NCBI GenBank assembly: GCA_040757835.1
Contig: JBFLWJ010000002.1
Span: 273,145 to 337,144 of the forward strand
From: Actinomycetota bacterium
GTDB lineage: Bacteria; Actinomycetota; Geothermincolia; Geothermincolales; RBG-13-55-18
DNA length: 64,000 bases
Reading direction: 5' to 3'
Under the pieces are notes generated by a model. That model did no database searches and was not told where the DNA came from. It saw only the letters and a program-made list of their open reading frames with translations. This document shows, one piece after another, positions 26,210-35,419 of this stretch (positions are counted from its first letter, which is position 1; each line of letters begins with the position of its first letter). The position numbers and the translations under genes were made by a program.

Positions 26210-26611
26210 TTACTTTATCTCGACCTGGGCGCCGGCGTCGCGCAACTGTTCCGCGATGCGGTCTGCCTCGTCCTTTGAGATCTTCTCCTTGACCGCCTTG
26301 GGGGAGTCGTCCACAAGGGCTTTGGCCTCTTTCAGGCCCAGTCCGGTGATGGCCTTGACCTCCTTGATGACCTGCACCTTACGGTCACCGGCAGCCAGAA
26401 GGACGACGTCGAACTCCGTCTTCTCGCCCTCCTCGGCAGCGGCCTCTCCGCCCGCGGCAGCGGCCCCGCCGGCCGCCATTACCGCCATGGGCGCCGCGGC
26501 GGTCACCCCGTACTTCTCCTCGAGGGCCTTCACCAGCTCGTTGAGTTCGAGCACGGTCATGGCGTCTATGGCCTCGAGCATCTCATCCAGACCGATCTTC
26601 TTCTCCGCCAA
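26210..26611 (-). CDS. rplL: 50S ribosomal protein L7/L12
   Basis: 133 residues: an N-terminal dimer domain, an Ala/Gly hinge, then the C-terminal factor-binding domain ([21 protein letters not shown]). It starts with TTG behind GGAGG. Multiple copies form the ribosomal stalk that recruits EF-Tu and EF-G. Confidence 0.97.
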   Translation of the reverse strand: MAEKKIGLDEMLEAIDAMTVLELNELVKALEEKYGVTAAAPMAVMAAGGAAAAGGEAAAEEGEKTEFDVVLLAAGDRKVQVIKEVKAITGLGLKEAKALVDDSPKAVKEKISKDEADRIAEQLRDAGAQVEIK

Positions 26612-26676
26612 TTCTCACACCTCCAGGTTGCATATCGCCTCGATTCCCGCATACCCCAGGTAGGGACACGGCGACA

Positions 26677-27201
26677 TCAGGCGGCCTCCGACTTTGAATC
26701 CGCCACCGCCTGCAGCGCGTACACCAGCTTGCGGCAGGGGCCGGCAAGCACGTTGTGCAGGCCGTATATGGGCGACTTGAGGGCGCCGCTGACCTTGGCC
26801 AGCAGTACCTCGCGGGAAGGCAGCAGCGCGAGGCTGCGCACGTCGGCCGCCTCCAGCACCTTGCCCTCCATGAACCCGCCCTTGATCTCGAGCTTCTGAT
26901 TGTTGCGCAAGAAGGCCACCAGCTCCTTGGCCACCACCATGGGGTCGCCAGCGCAGAAGGCGGCCGCCACCGGCCCCACCAGCAGACTGCTCATTCCCTC
27001 GTAGCCCGTATCCCTGATGGCCAGCAAGGTCAGGGTGTTCTTGAGCACGCGGTACTCCGCGCCCAGGTCCCGCAGATGAAAGCGCAGGTTGTTGATCTCC
27101 TCGACGTTCAAACCGCTGAAGTCCGTGAGGAAGATCACCTGGTGGTCAAGGAACATCTTCCTGATCTCTTCCACCCTGGCTATCTTCTCAGCTCTGGCCA
27201 C
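26677..27201 (-). CDS. rplJ: 50S ribosomal protein L10
   Basis: 174 residues with the N-terminal rRNA-binding domain (DFSGLNVEEINNLR, YRVLKNTLTLLA) and the C-terminal helix that holds L12 dimers. GTG start behind GGAGGAG. L10 with L12 usually represses its own mRNA through the leader just upstream. Confidence 0.96.
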   Translation of the reverse strand: MARAEKIARVEEIRKMFLDHQVIFLTDFSGLNVEEINNLRFHLRDLGAEYRVLKNTLTLLAIRDTGYEGMSSLLVGPVAAAFCAGDPMVVAKELVAFLRNNQKLEIKGGFMEGKVLEAADVRSLALLPSREVLLAKVSGALKSPIYGLHNVLAGPCRKLVYALQAVADSKSEAA

Positions 27202-27282
27202 ATCCTCCTCCTTCCTATCTTCCCGGCGTGTCAGCCGCCCGGCCGGTTCCGATCAGCCGGGCCTGATACCCGTTAAAACAAT

Positions 27283-27305
27283 ACCCCTCGCGGAGAGCGA
27301 GGGGT
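27283..27305 (-). terminator. attenuator-like terminator in the rplJ leader
   Basis: In the 208-base rplA-rplJ gap, ACCCCTCGC and GCGAGGGGT form a 9-bp stem with a 5-base loop, followed on the minus strand by ATTGTTTTAA. This is the right shape for partial termination before rplJL. The rest of the leader probably forms the L10/L12-binding structure, which I cannot fold by eye. Confidence 0.6.
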
Positions 27306-27409
27306 GACATGCATATGCGTGTTCATCCAGCCTCCGCGGGTCGGTATTAAGCCCTTACGGACGCCCGCTTCTCAGGCAAACAAGAAATTATCATGCGCGG
27401 CCGGGTGCG

Positions 27410-28135
27410 TCAAGCGGTCGCTTCCTGCTGCTCCGCCAGGACATCCCTCACCGCGAGGGTATCCACCTTGACGCCAGGCCCCATGGAAACCGAGAAGGTG
27501 ATGCTCTTGAGGTAGCGACCCTTCGCCGCCGCCGGCTTGGCCCGGATGATCTCCTCCAGCACCGCCACGTAGTTCTCGAGGAGGCTGCGCTCGTCGAAGC
27601 TCTTCTTGCCCAGGATGAGATGGAGGTTTCCCTGCCGGTCCACGCGGTACTCTATCTTGCCCGCTTTGATGTCCTTGACCGCCTTTTCCACCTCGAAGGT
27701 CACCGTGCCCACCTTGGGATTGGGCATGAGGCCCCGCGGCCCCAGCAGTTTGCCCAGCTTTCCCACCTGGGACATCATGTCCGGGGTGGCTATCATGGCG
27801 TCGAACTCGAACCAGCCGCCCTGGATCCGCTCGAGGACCTCCGGACCCCCTACGACATCCGCTCCCGCGGCCTCCGCGTCCCGTGCCTTGTCCCCCTGGG
27901 CGATCACCAGCACGCGCATCTCCTTGCCGGTGCCGTGGGGAAGGCTCACGGTGCCGCGGATCATCTGGTCGGCCTTGCGGGGGTCCACGCCCAGACGGAA
28001 GGCCACCTCGACCGTGTCATCGAAGCGGCTCCCCGGCATCTTCTTGATGATGGCCATGGCTTCCCGGGGATGGTATAGCTTCTGGTGGTCGTAAAGCTCC
28101 AGTGCCTGCCGGTAACGCTTACTTCTCTTCTTCAA
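27410..28135 (-). CDS. rplA: 50S ribosomal protein L1
   Basis: 241 residues from the TTG at 28135, (M)[18 protein letters not shown] lies 8 bases away, whereas the GTG three codons earlier overlaps the SD. The L1 signature is present ([17 protein letters not shown]). L1 forms the mobile stalk at the E site. The 158-base gap to rplK contains a small GC hairpin (28234-28249) and no gene. Confidence 0.95.
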   Translation of the reverse strand: MKKRSKRYRQALELYDHQKLYHPREAMAIIKKMPGSRFDDTVEVAFRLGVDPRKADQMIRGTVSLPHGTGKEMRVLVIAQGDKARDAEAAGADVVGGPEVLERIQGGWFEFDAMIATPDMMSQVGKLGKLLGPRGLMPNPKVGTVTFEVEKAVKDIKAGKIEYRVDRQGNLHLILGKKSFDERSLLENYVAVLEEIIRAKPAAAKGRYLKSITFSVSMGPGVKVDTLAVRDVLAEQQEATA

Positions 28136-28302
28136 TCCGTTCACCTCCGTGGTTCACGCGGGTTTTCACCCTCCCACACCGTTCCGTATTGGTACATCTT
28201 CCTTTAGCTCAGGGGGTTCCCGTCGCGGGGGACGCGGCCCACTGGCCGCCTTGCGCCTCCGTGGTCATGCCGGGCCTGCGGCCCTCCCACCTGAGTTACT
28301 CG

Positions 28303-28728
28303 TTACTGCTCGACGGTGATGCCCATGCTGCGGGCAGTACCCTCGATGATGCGCGCGGCCGCCTCCAGGTCCTTGGTGTTGAGGTCGGCCAACTTCTGCT
28401 GGGCGATATCCAGCACGTCCTGGCGGGAAAGGCGGGCTACCTTCTGCATGTTGGGCTCGCTGGAGCCCTTATCGATACCCGCTTTCTGCTTGAGCAGCAC
28501 CGCCGCCGGCGGGGTCTTGGTCACGAAAGAGAAACTGCGGTCTTCGTAGACGGTGATCTCCACCGGGATGATCGTCCCCATCTGGGACTGGGTCTGTGCG
28601 TTATAGGCCTTGCAGAACTCCATGATGTTCACGCCGTGCTGGCCCAGGGCCGGACCCACCGGGGGTGCCGGGTTCGCCTGTCCGGCGGATATCTGCAGCT
28701 TGATCTTGGTTATGACCTTCTTGGCCAT
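28303..28728 (-). CDS. rplK: 50S ribosomal protein L11
   Basis: 141 residues of normal length. The Pro-rich N-terminal domain ([20 protein letters not shown]), where thiostrepton acts, and the C-terminal rRNA-binding domain are both complete. It lies after nusG by 17 bases. Confidence 0.97.
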   Translation of the reverse strand: MAKKVITKIKLQISAGQANPAPPVGPALGQHGVNIMEFCKAYNAQTQSQMGTIIPVEITVYEDRSFSFVTKTPPAAVLLKQKAGIDKGSSEPNMQKVARLSRQDVLDIAQQKLADLNTKDLEAAARIIEGTARSMGITVEQ

Positions 28729-28745
28729 CTCTCTCCTCTTCCTCC

Positions 28746-29270
28746 TTACAGTTTTGTCACCTGGTCGAAGGTGAGTTCGACCGGCGTCTCGCGCCCGAAG
28801 ATGGACACCATCACCTTGAGCTTGCTCTGATCGATGTTGATCTCGGAGATGGTACCGCTCATGTCCGCGAAGGGTCCGGCGGAGACCCGCACGCTCATCC
28901 CGTCCTCGAACTCGGTCTTGGGGCGGGGCTTCTCCGCCGCCGGCCGTTTGAGCAGCTTGATCGCCTCGGTTTCGGTCAACGGCGTCGGCTTGGCGCTCGA
29001 GCCGACGAAGCCGGTGACGCCCGGGGTGTTGCGCACCACATACCAGCTGTCGTCGTCCAGCTCCATGTTCACCAGGATATATCCCGGGAGCATCTTCTTC
29101 TGCACCACTTCCTTCTTGCCCGCCTTGATCTCCATGACGTCCTCGGTCGGGACCACTACCTTGAAGATCATCTCCCCCATGTCCATGGATTCTATGCGGT
29201 GCTCGAGGTTGCTCTTCACCTTGTTCTCATAGCCGGCGTATGTGTGTATCACGTACCACTTGGGGTCCAT
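28746..29270 (-). CDS. nusG: transcription termination/antitermination factor NusG
   Basis: 174 residues with an N-terminal NGN domain ([19 protein letters not shown]) and a C-terminal KOW domain ([19 protein letters not shown]). It binds RNA polymerase and couples it to Rho or S10. It follows secE as usual. Confidence 0.97.
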   Translation of the reverse strand: MDPKWYVIHTYAGYENKVKSNLEHRIESMDMGEMIFKVVVPTEDVMEIKAGKKEVVQKKMLPGYILVNMELDDDSWYVVRNTPGVTGFVGSSAKPTPLTETEAIKLLKRPAAEKPRPKTEFEDGMSVRVSAGPFADMSGTISEINIDQSKLKVMVSIFGRETPVELTFDQVTKL

Positions 29271-29285
29271 TCTCGCTCTCCCGAT

Positions 29286-29579
29286 CTACAAGATGATCAC
29301 GTCCACCAGCTTGGTGAACAGGATGTCGGCAAAGTACACGATTCCGCCCATGAGGACCACGGTCACCAGCACCACTATGGTGTACGACACCACCTCGTCC
29401 CTGGTAGGCCAGGTCACCTTCTTCATCTCCGCGCGGACCTCCGTCAGAAACTGGGAAACGGTCACCCTCTGCTTCTTGGGTCCGCCTTTCTTGCGGCCGC
29501 CGCCCGACTTCTTCAGCTGGGCCTTCTTCTTCTCCATGCCCAGCTTCTGCTGCATGCGGCGCATCTCTCGGCTCGGCAC
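29286..29579 (-). CDS. secE: protein translocase subunit SecE
   Basis: 97 residues: a basic N-terminal tail of about 35 residues, the SecE amphipathic segment (FLTEVRAEMKKVTWPTRDEV) and one transmembrane helix (VVLVTVVLMGGIVYFADIL). It clamps SecY. GTG start behind GAGGAGG. Confidence 0.95.
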   Translation of the reverse strand: MPSREMRRMQQKLGMEKKKAQLKKSGGGRKKGGPKKQRVTVSQFLTEVRAEMKKVTWPTRDEVVSYTIVVLVTVVLMGGIVYFADILFTKLVDVIIL

Positions 29580-29606
29580 TTCGCCTCCTCTTTCTCACAA
29601 AAATAA

Positions 29607-29683
29607 TGGCAGGCCTGGAGGGATTCGAACCCCCAACTTCCGGTTTTGGAGACCGGCGCTCTACCAGTTGGAGCTACAGGCCT
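29607..29683 (-). tRNA. trnW: tRNA-Trp (CCA anticodon)
   Basis: A full cloverleaf: acceptor AGGCCTG with CAGGCCT, D-arm AGCTC...GAGC, anticodon loop CTCCAAA (anticodon CCA), T-arm with GGTTCGAAT, discriminator G and a genome-encoded CCA tail. It lies between rpmG and secE, as in many bacteria. Confidence 0.97.
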
Positions 29684-29756
29684 ACACTTATCCCTTAAGC
29701 CGGGTGCTCACTCTCAGGGCAGTTGGAAGCACCCTCCTCGCTTTCATTATATTAGC

Positions 29757-29906
29757 CTAGCGTGTCTCCCGGTGCAAAGTATGCGTGCGGCACCACGGAC
29801 AGTATTTCTTCAGTTCGATCCTGTCCGGGTCGTTGCTCTTGTTCTTCTTCGTCGCGTAGTTGCGCCGCTTGCACTCGGTGCAAGCCATCGTCACCAGTAT
29901 CCTCAT
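29757..29906 (-). CDS. rpmG: 50S ribosomal protein L33, zinc type
   Basis: 49 residues, starting [20 protein letters not shown], with zinc ligands CTEC and CPWC. AGGAG precedes the ATG by 7 bases. Its place between tuf and secE (with tRNA-Trp) is standard. Confidence 0.95.
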   Translation of the reverse strand: MRILVTMACTECKRRNYATKKNKSNDPDRIELKKYCPWCRTHTLHRETR

Positions 29907-29942
29907 CTGCTTACTCCTGCCGTATTCTGGAACCGAAGAGTA

Positions 29943-29971
29943 AAGCTACCACCGCCTCAGAGCGCTGTCAA
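29943..29971 (-). promoter_or_regulatory. promoter for rpmG-trnW-secE-nusG-rplKA
   Basis: On the minus strand TTGACA (29966-29971), 17 bases, TAGCTT (29943-29948), 37 bases before rpmG. The -35 is perfect and the -10 is weak. The remaining gap to tuf copy 2 (to 30175) shows no gene. Confidence 0.55.
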
Positions 29972-30175
29972 TCCCGCCGCCACGCGCGATAGCCCGCACC
30001 GCGCAAGCGATCGTGCCGTTATTTAACCGCGGGTAAGCGCCTCCGCACGGGAGGTGTCGCGGCCTGGCCCCAGTCATATCTTTTTCGCGGCGGTGTCCCG
30101 GCGCCATGACGTTTCCGAATATCGTGGCCCGGCACGCATGCGATCGCACTGTCATCGAGCCTCCGGTCCTTGTGA

Positions 30176-31378
<1,203 letters not shown>

Positions 31379-31443
31379 TTTGACCCTCCTCGATAAAGCT
31401 CCGGACTTCTCTATATCTGGGCGACTCGCGCCCTCTCCTCTCC

Positions 31444-31520
31444 TGGTAGCGGTGAGAGGATTTGAACCTCTGACCTCACGGGTATGAACCGTGCGCTCTA
31501 ACCAACTGAGCTACACCGCC
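31444..31520 (-). tRNA. trnM: tRNA-Met (CAT anticodon), probably elongator
   Basis: Cloverleaf with acceptor GGCGGTG/CACCGCT, anticodon stem CACGG/CCGTG, loop TTCATAC (CAT), T-loop TTCAAAT, discriminator A and an encoded CCA. The first acceptor pair is G1-U72, unlike the C1-A72 mismatch of initiators. It could in principle be tRNA-Ile with lysidine, but the Thr-Met-tuf setting favours elongator Met. Confidence 0.9.
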
Positions 31521-31536
31521 TTGCAGGTGGAAAAAA

Positions 31537-31612
31537 TGGAGCCCGCTAGCAGATTCGAACTGCTGACCCCATCCTTACCATGGATGTGCTCTACCTGCTG
31601 AGCTAAGCGGGC
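31537..31612 (-). tRNA. trnT: tRNA-Thr (GGT anticodon)
   Basis: Acceptor GCCCGCT/AGCGGGC, D-arm GCTC...GAGC, anticodon loop ATGGTAA (GGT, reading ACC/ACU), T-arm with GTTCGAATC, discriminator T and an encoded CCA. It is first in the tRNA-Thr, tRNA-Met, tuf run. Confidence 0.96.
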
Positions 31613-31637
31613 TCGTCAATCCTCCAGCGCGTTAATT

Positions 31638-31666
31638 ATGTTACACCAACGTATGTGGTGAAACAA
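31638..31666 (-). promoter_or_regulatory. possible promoter for trnT-trnM-tuf
   Basis: On the minus strand TTGTTT (31661-31666), 17 bases, TAACAT (31638-31643, 4 of 6), 26 bases before tRNA-Thr. The -35 is the same TTGTTT used before tuf copy 1. The spacer is itself an imperfect dyad (CACCA-7-TGGTG). Confidence 0.45.
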
Positions 31667-31749
31667 CAATCCCGGCCCTTTGTAAAAGAGCAAGCGGGTG
31701 AGACTTGCATCTGAGCGTTGGGCGTGAACGCGTGAACCCGCCTGACCGC

Positions 31750-32430
31750 CTATTGGTCCGATGCGACCAGAAACATCGCCAGGGTGGTCTCCTGCCCGGG
31801 TTCGACCACGACGTATTCCGAGTTCCAGTCCCCGTCGAGCATGGCGCGCAACATGCGGTTGGACCCCGGTATCTCCTCGTAGTTGAGCTCCAGGGTATCG
31901 GCCATGGACTTCGCCGCGGCCCGGAACTCGTCCAGGAGGTAGTTGCCGGTGTTGATGAGCACCACGCGCTTGTAATTGGCCAGCATCACCTTGGTGACAC
32001 GCATCGCTCTATCCTCGCCGTACTTCTCCACCAGGCGCATGTAATCGTTGATAGGCAGTTCCGCCGCCTTGATCCACCCCTTGGTGAGGAAATAAGTGCC
32101 CGGCTCCTCGCGCAATCTCCGCAGGTGTTCCTGCCTGGAGCCCAGGAAGAGAGCGATGCAGTCATCCACCCGGGGGATGATGATACGGTGGTCCCGCGAT
32201 ACCAGCCCCACCGCCGCATTGGAGCACAGTCCGTAACCGAGCACGACGTCACCTTCTCCGGGCACGGCGTCTATCTCTCTCTGCAGTGTCTCGCGCAACT
32301 TCTCGGGGTGGACGTGCAGCCCGAACTCCAGCTCCCTGAGCTCCTCTTCAGGCACGCCCATGAGGCGCAGCTCCTCCGCCACGGTGGCGCAGGCTATGAT
32401 CTTCCTGCCGTTGCCGCCCGCATCTTTCAT
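31750..32430 (-). CDS. DUF1638 family protein
   Basis: 226 residues with the family core (DVVLGYGLCSNAAVGL, followed by RDHRIIIPRVDDCIALFLGS). The function is not established. Relatives often sit near corrinoid methyltransferase genes in anaerobes, though none is adjacent here. Cys and His residues and two conserved Asp residues in this core could bind metal. The family is fairly sure; the role is unknown. Confidence 0.75.
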   Translation of the reverse strand: MKDAGGNGRKIIACATVAEELRLMGVPEEELRELEFGLHVHPEKLRETLQREIDAVPGEGDVVLGYGLCSNAAVGLVSRDHRIIIPRVDDCIALFLGSRQEHLRRLREEPGTYFLTKGWIKAAELPINDYMRLVEKYGEDRAMRVTKVMLANYKRVVLINTGNYLLDEFRAAAKSMADTLELNYEEIPGSNRMLRAMLDGDWNSEYVVVEPGQETTLAMFLVASDQ

Positions 32431-32584
32431 CTCTTCTCTCCTGGCCTCGGCCTGACGTCTTCGCGCCGTCCCCCCGTGTCCGCGCTGCCACCTATTTTAC
32501 CCCCGGCATGCGTCGCGATACATGATGCGTTCAGGCCACGCGCCGTGCGGCGCCGTCGTTCCGCGGCAATATCGCAAGCCGCCC

Positions 32585-34165
32585 TCATCGGGCAGCGGCG
32601 CGGTTGAGCCTGGCGCATGCGCCGGACAGCCTGGGATAGAGACATCGAAAGGCACCGTACAGTTCGTCATAGATAGGGCAGCAGTCAGGCCGCGGCTCGA
32701 AAGACTTCCTGACCCGCACGGCCTCCTTGATCAGTCGGAAGGACCCGCGTTCCCCCACGGCCAGCGCGGCGGCCAGGGCGCAGCCCATGGCCCCCGCTTC
32801 CTGGGGATGCTCCACCGCCTCCACGCGACGCCTGGTGACGTCGGCTATGATCTGCATCCACACGTCGCTCTTGGCGCCGCCGCCGATGGCCCGGAGGGGA
32901 TCGCAGGCGAATCCGGCCCCCGCCGCCGCATCCAGCAGCCAGCGCAGGTTGAAGGCGACGCCCTCGTAGATGGCGCGCAACATGTGGTCCCTGCCATGCT
33001 CCAGGCTGAGGTTGACGAAAGAGGCGCGTACGCTGGTGTCGGTCACCGGGGACCTCTCGCCGAACATCCAGGGGGCGAAGAGCATCCTGCCGGCGCCCGG
33101 TCCGGTGCCAACGACGATGCCGTCCAGGGCGCGGAACACGTCGCCTTCGCCATCCTCCCGTCCCATGGCATCGGGAGGATAGAGGTTGCCCGCGAACCAC
33201 TCCAGGCAAGCCCCCGCCGTCTCCGATTCCCCGATCATGAGGTACATATCCGGGTCGGCGGATACCACGGGCGCGATGCCGTTCCTGCCGAGGTTGCGGG
33301 GGCGTGAGACCGAGAGGCAAAGCCAGCTCGAGGTGCCGATGTTGATATGGGCATCGCCGTCATCCAGCGCACCCGAGCCGGCGGCGGCGGCGGGGATATC
33401 GGACATGCCCGCGATGACGGGCGTACCGGCGTCCAGGCCCATCTCCCGCGCTGCCTCCTCCCGCAGGGTGCCCACGACATCGATGCTCGACCTGATGGGC
33501 GGCATCTTCTCCAGGTCCAGGCCCACCAGTCTGGCCAGCGGGCGGGACCACTCCCTCCTGCGGCCCGCGAGGATGCCCGTGCCCCCCGCCCCGGTGTGGT
33601 CCATGGCCATCTCACCCGTGGCGCGGTGGACGAGGTATCCCGTGGCATCGAGAAAGCAGCGGGTGGAACGGAAGAGCTCCGGCTCGTTCTCCCGCAACCA
33701 GGCCAGTTTGCAGATGACGTCCTTCCCGGAGGGCTCCGCTCCCGCCACGCGGATGACCACCCTGCGGCCGCCGAACCTGCGGATTATGCGGGCCGCCTGT
33801 TCGTCGGCCCGGCTGTCCAGCCATATGATGGCCCGGCACAGGGGGGCTCCCTCGCCCCCCACGGGCACTATCCCCAGCATCTGGCCCGCGAACCCCAACC
33901 CCACCACCCGGCCGGGGTCGATGCCGCTCTCTCCCATCATGCGGCGCGTGGCCGAGGCCGTCGCCCGCCACCAGTCCCCGGGGTCCTGCTCCGCCCAGTT
34001 CGGCCGGGGATGGTAGATGGGGTAGGGCTCGAAGCTGCGTGCCAGCAGTTCGCCTCCGGTGGTGGCCAGAACGCTCTTGCATCCTCCGGTCCCGATATCG
34101 TGGCCTATCACGTAGCCATGCAAGCTCTTGTCCTTTCTCCTCCCGCCAATGACATTGTAATCCAT
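32585..34165 (-). CDS. FGGY-family sugar kinase (xylulokinase-like)
   Basis: 526 residues. The N-terminal FGGY domain has a phosphate-binding motif (IGHDIGTGGCKSVL) and the family W-x-D-x-R (IIWLDSRADEQA). The C-terminal domain has GGGAKSDVWMQIIADV and the final EAGAMGCALAA. It should phosphorylate a sugar or polyol with ATP; the substrate is not readable from sequence, and no sugar transporter or isomerase is adjacent. The first 15 or so residues are uncertain; the real start may lie nearer HGYVIGHDIG. Confidence 0.8.
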   Translation of the reverse strand: MDYNVIGGRRKDKSLHGYVIGHDIGTGGCKSVLATTGGELLARSFEPYPIYHPRPNWAEQDPGDWWRATASATRRMMGESGIDPGRVVGLGFAGQMLGIVPVGGEGAPLCRAIIWLDSRADEQAARIIRRFGGRRVVIRVAGAEPSGKDVICKLAWLRENEPELFRSTRCFLDATGYLVHRATGEMAMDHTGAGGTGILAGRRREWSRPLARLVGLDLEKMPPIRSSIDVVGTLREEAAREMGLDAGTPVIAGMSDIPAAAAGSGALDDGDAHINIGTSSWLCLSVSRPRNLGRNGIAPVVSADPDMYLMIGESETAGACLEWFAGNLYPPDAMGREDGEGDVFRALDGIVVGTGPGAGRMLFAPWMFGERSPVTDTSVRASFVNLSLEHGRDHMLRAIYEGVAFNLRWLLDAAAGAGFACDPLRAIGGGAKSDVWMQIIADVTRRRVEAVEHPQEAGAMGCALAAALAVGERGSFRLIKEAVRVRKSFEPRPDCCPIYDELYGAFRCLYPRLSGACARLNRAAAR

Positions 34166-34363
34166 CCATCGCGCCGGCCCCCAGACAGGAGATCAGGGTG
34201 CGTTAGATGCCGCCTGGCATCCGGGAACGGTTCGCTTTGCTGCATGAGGCTGCCATGGCGGCATCGCGGTCTCTTTCCTTTATATGGGGAAGGAATAAAC
34301 CGGCTGAAGTGGAAATATATATCAGGAGAACGTGAGATCACGAGAGCACAAGGGAGGCCGAAG

Positions 34364-34489
34364 ATGGAGATCAAATGCATGGGGTTGTGCGATGAATGCC
34401 CCATATCGTCCTGCTCGCTGCATCCGAGCTTCCAGCTGTTCATACAGGCGTACCTGAGGGACATGACCATGAAGGCCCGTCGCCGTTGA
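34364..34489 (+). CDS. 41-residue cysteine-rich small protein
   Basis: A short ORF, MEIKCMGLCDECPISSCS at its start, with Cys at 5, 9, 12 and 17 and a basic end (KARRR). GGGAGG lies 6 bases before the ATG and a strong rho-independent terminator begins 25 bases after the stop, so it looks like a complete small gene. The Cys spacing (Cx3CxxCx4C) could bind zinc or an Fe-S cluster. I do not recognise a family. Confidence 0.6.
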   Translation: MEIKCMGLCDECPISSCSLHPSFQLFIQAYLRDMTMKARRR

Positions 34490-34513
34490 GGGACCGGGTG
34501 CGGCCCGGGAAGG

Positions 34514-34554
34514 GCGGAGGCGGGATGACATGGTCCCGCCTCCGCTTTGTCTTT
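34514..34554 (+). terminator. rho-independent terminator after the small Cys-rich ORF
   Basis: Perfect 12-bp stem (34514-34525 with 34534-34545), 8-base loop, followed by TTTGTCTTT. Orientation matches the plus-strand small ORF. The convergent SCP-2 gene ends 42 bases further on. Confidence 0.9.
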
Positions 34555-34595
34555 CGCCGGTGTGATATCGGCTGCCGGCGTATAGCCGCTGAGGT

Positions 34596-35171
34596 TCAGG
34601 TCATCAGGTTGCCCAGGGACATGGCGAAGGGCATGTCGCCCTCGATCTTCATCTTCCCGGTCATGAAAGCGGTGGGACCCGCCAGCTCTCCCCTCTGCAT
34701 CGCGGCCCAGTCCTCGAGCGCGATCTTGAAGGTAACCTGGGGCGAGTCCGCGTTATTGAAGACCACCTTGAGATCGGCCACCGACCCGTCCGGCACCGTC
34801 ATCTCCACGTTCATGGTGCCCTTGGTGGATGCAAGCGTGTCGTACCTCTTGCGGTTGGCGTTCTGGCTCATGTCCGTGAACATGTCCATGGCGCCTTCCA
34901 TCTTTCCGGTTACCGCCTTGCGCCATACGTCCTCGCTGATGACGACCTTGATCATGGGGCTGTCGAGGGCGCCCTCGCTCACCGTCAGCTCCTTGGCGTC
35001 CTTGACGGTGATGCCGTACTTGTATTCCTGATCGCCCTGGATGTCGAACTCCACCGACATCTCCGTGCCCTCCATGCCGGTGATGGCGGAGCCGGAGAGC
35101 TGCTCGTCGACCATCTTGGGCACTACCTCCTCGAAATACTCCTTCACGCCGATGTTCTCGGGAACGTCCAT
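34596..35171 (-). CDS. SCP-2 sterol-transfer-like protein
   Basis: 191 residues from MDVPENIGVKEYF, with GGAGG 5 bases upstream. The end (LEDWAAMQRGELAGPTAFMTGKMKIEGD) is a clear SCP-2 lipid-binding signature. The middle (SEDVWRKAVTGKMEGAMDMF) looks like a second, partial copy. SCP-2 proteins bind hydrophobic acyl ligands. The gene has its own strong promoter with a palindrome. Confidence 0.8.
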   Translation of the reverse strand: MDVPENIGVKEYFEEVVPKMVDEQLSGSAITGMEGTEMSVEFDIQGDQEYKYGITVKDAKELTVSEGALDSPMIKVVISEDVWRKAVTGKMEGAMDMFTDMSQNANRKRYDTLASTKGTMNVEMTVPDGSVADLKVVFNNADSPQVTFKIALEDWAAMQRGELAGPTAFMTGKMKIEGDMPFAMSLGNLMT

Positions 35172-35279
35172 TCCGACCTCCTTCTTATTACTGCCTCTAA
35201 ACCGACGTGGATAGATCCACGGATCATGGCCTGGCACGCTGCGCATCCGTAACCTACCCATATGCCGCACCTTTTGGTA

Positions 35280-35321
35280 CTGACATGTCATTACTATAAA
35301 TATATGTTACCATAATGTCAA
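35280..35321. promoter_or_regulatory. overlapping divergent promoters with palindromic operator
   Basis: Minus strand: TTGACA (35316-35321), 17 bases, TATAGT (35293-35298), toward the SCP-2 gene. A perfect palindrome TGACATGTCA (35281-35290) sits at the expected start site; with one mismatch it extends to 16 bases. On the plus strand CTGACA (35280-35285), 17 bases, TATGTT (35303-35308) could serve the QueG-like gene, placing the palindrome over its -35. This would allow one regulator to control both genes. Confidence 0.65.
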
Positions 35322-35419
35322 CAATACAAACGGGACGGTTACGTACGGGGGGTGCGGGAACGCGTTCCCCGTCAGCCAGCTCACCTGCAGGGCCTTGCGA
35401 AAGGGGGAGGAGGGTACAC

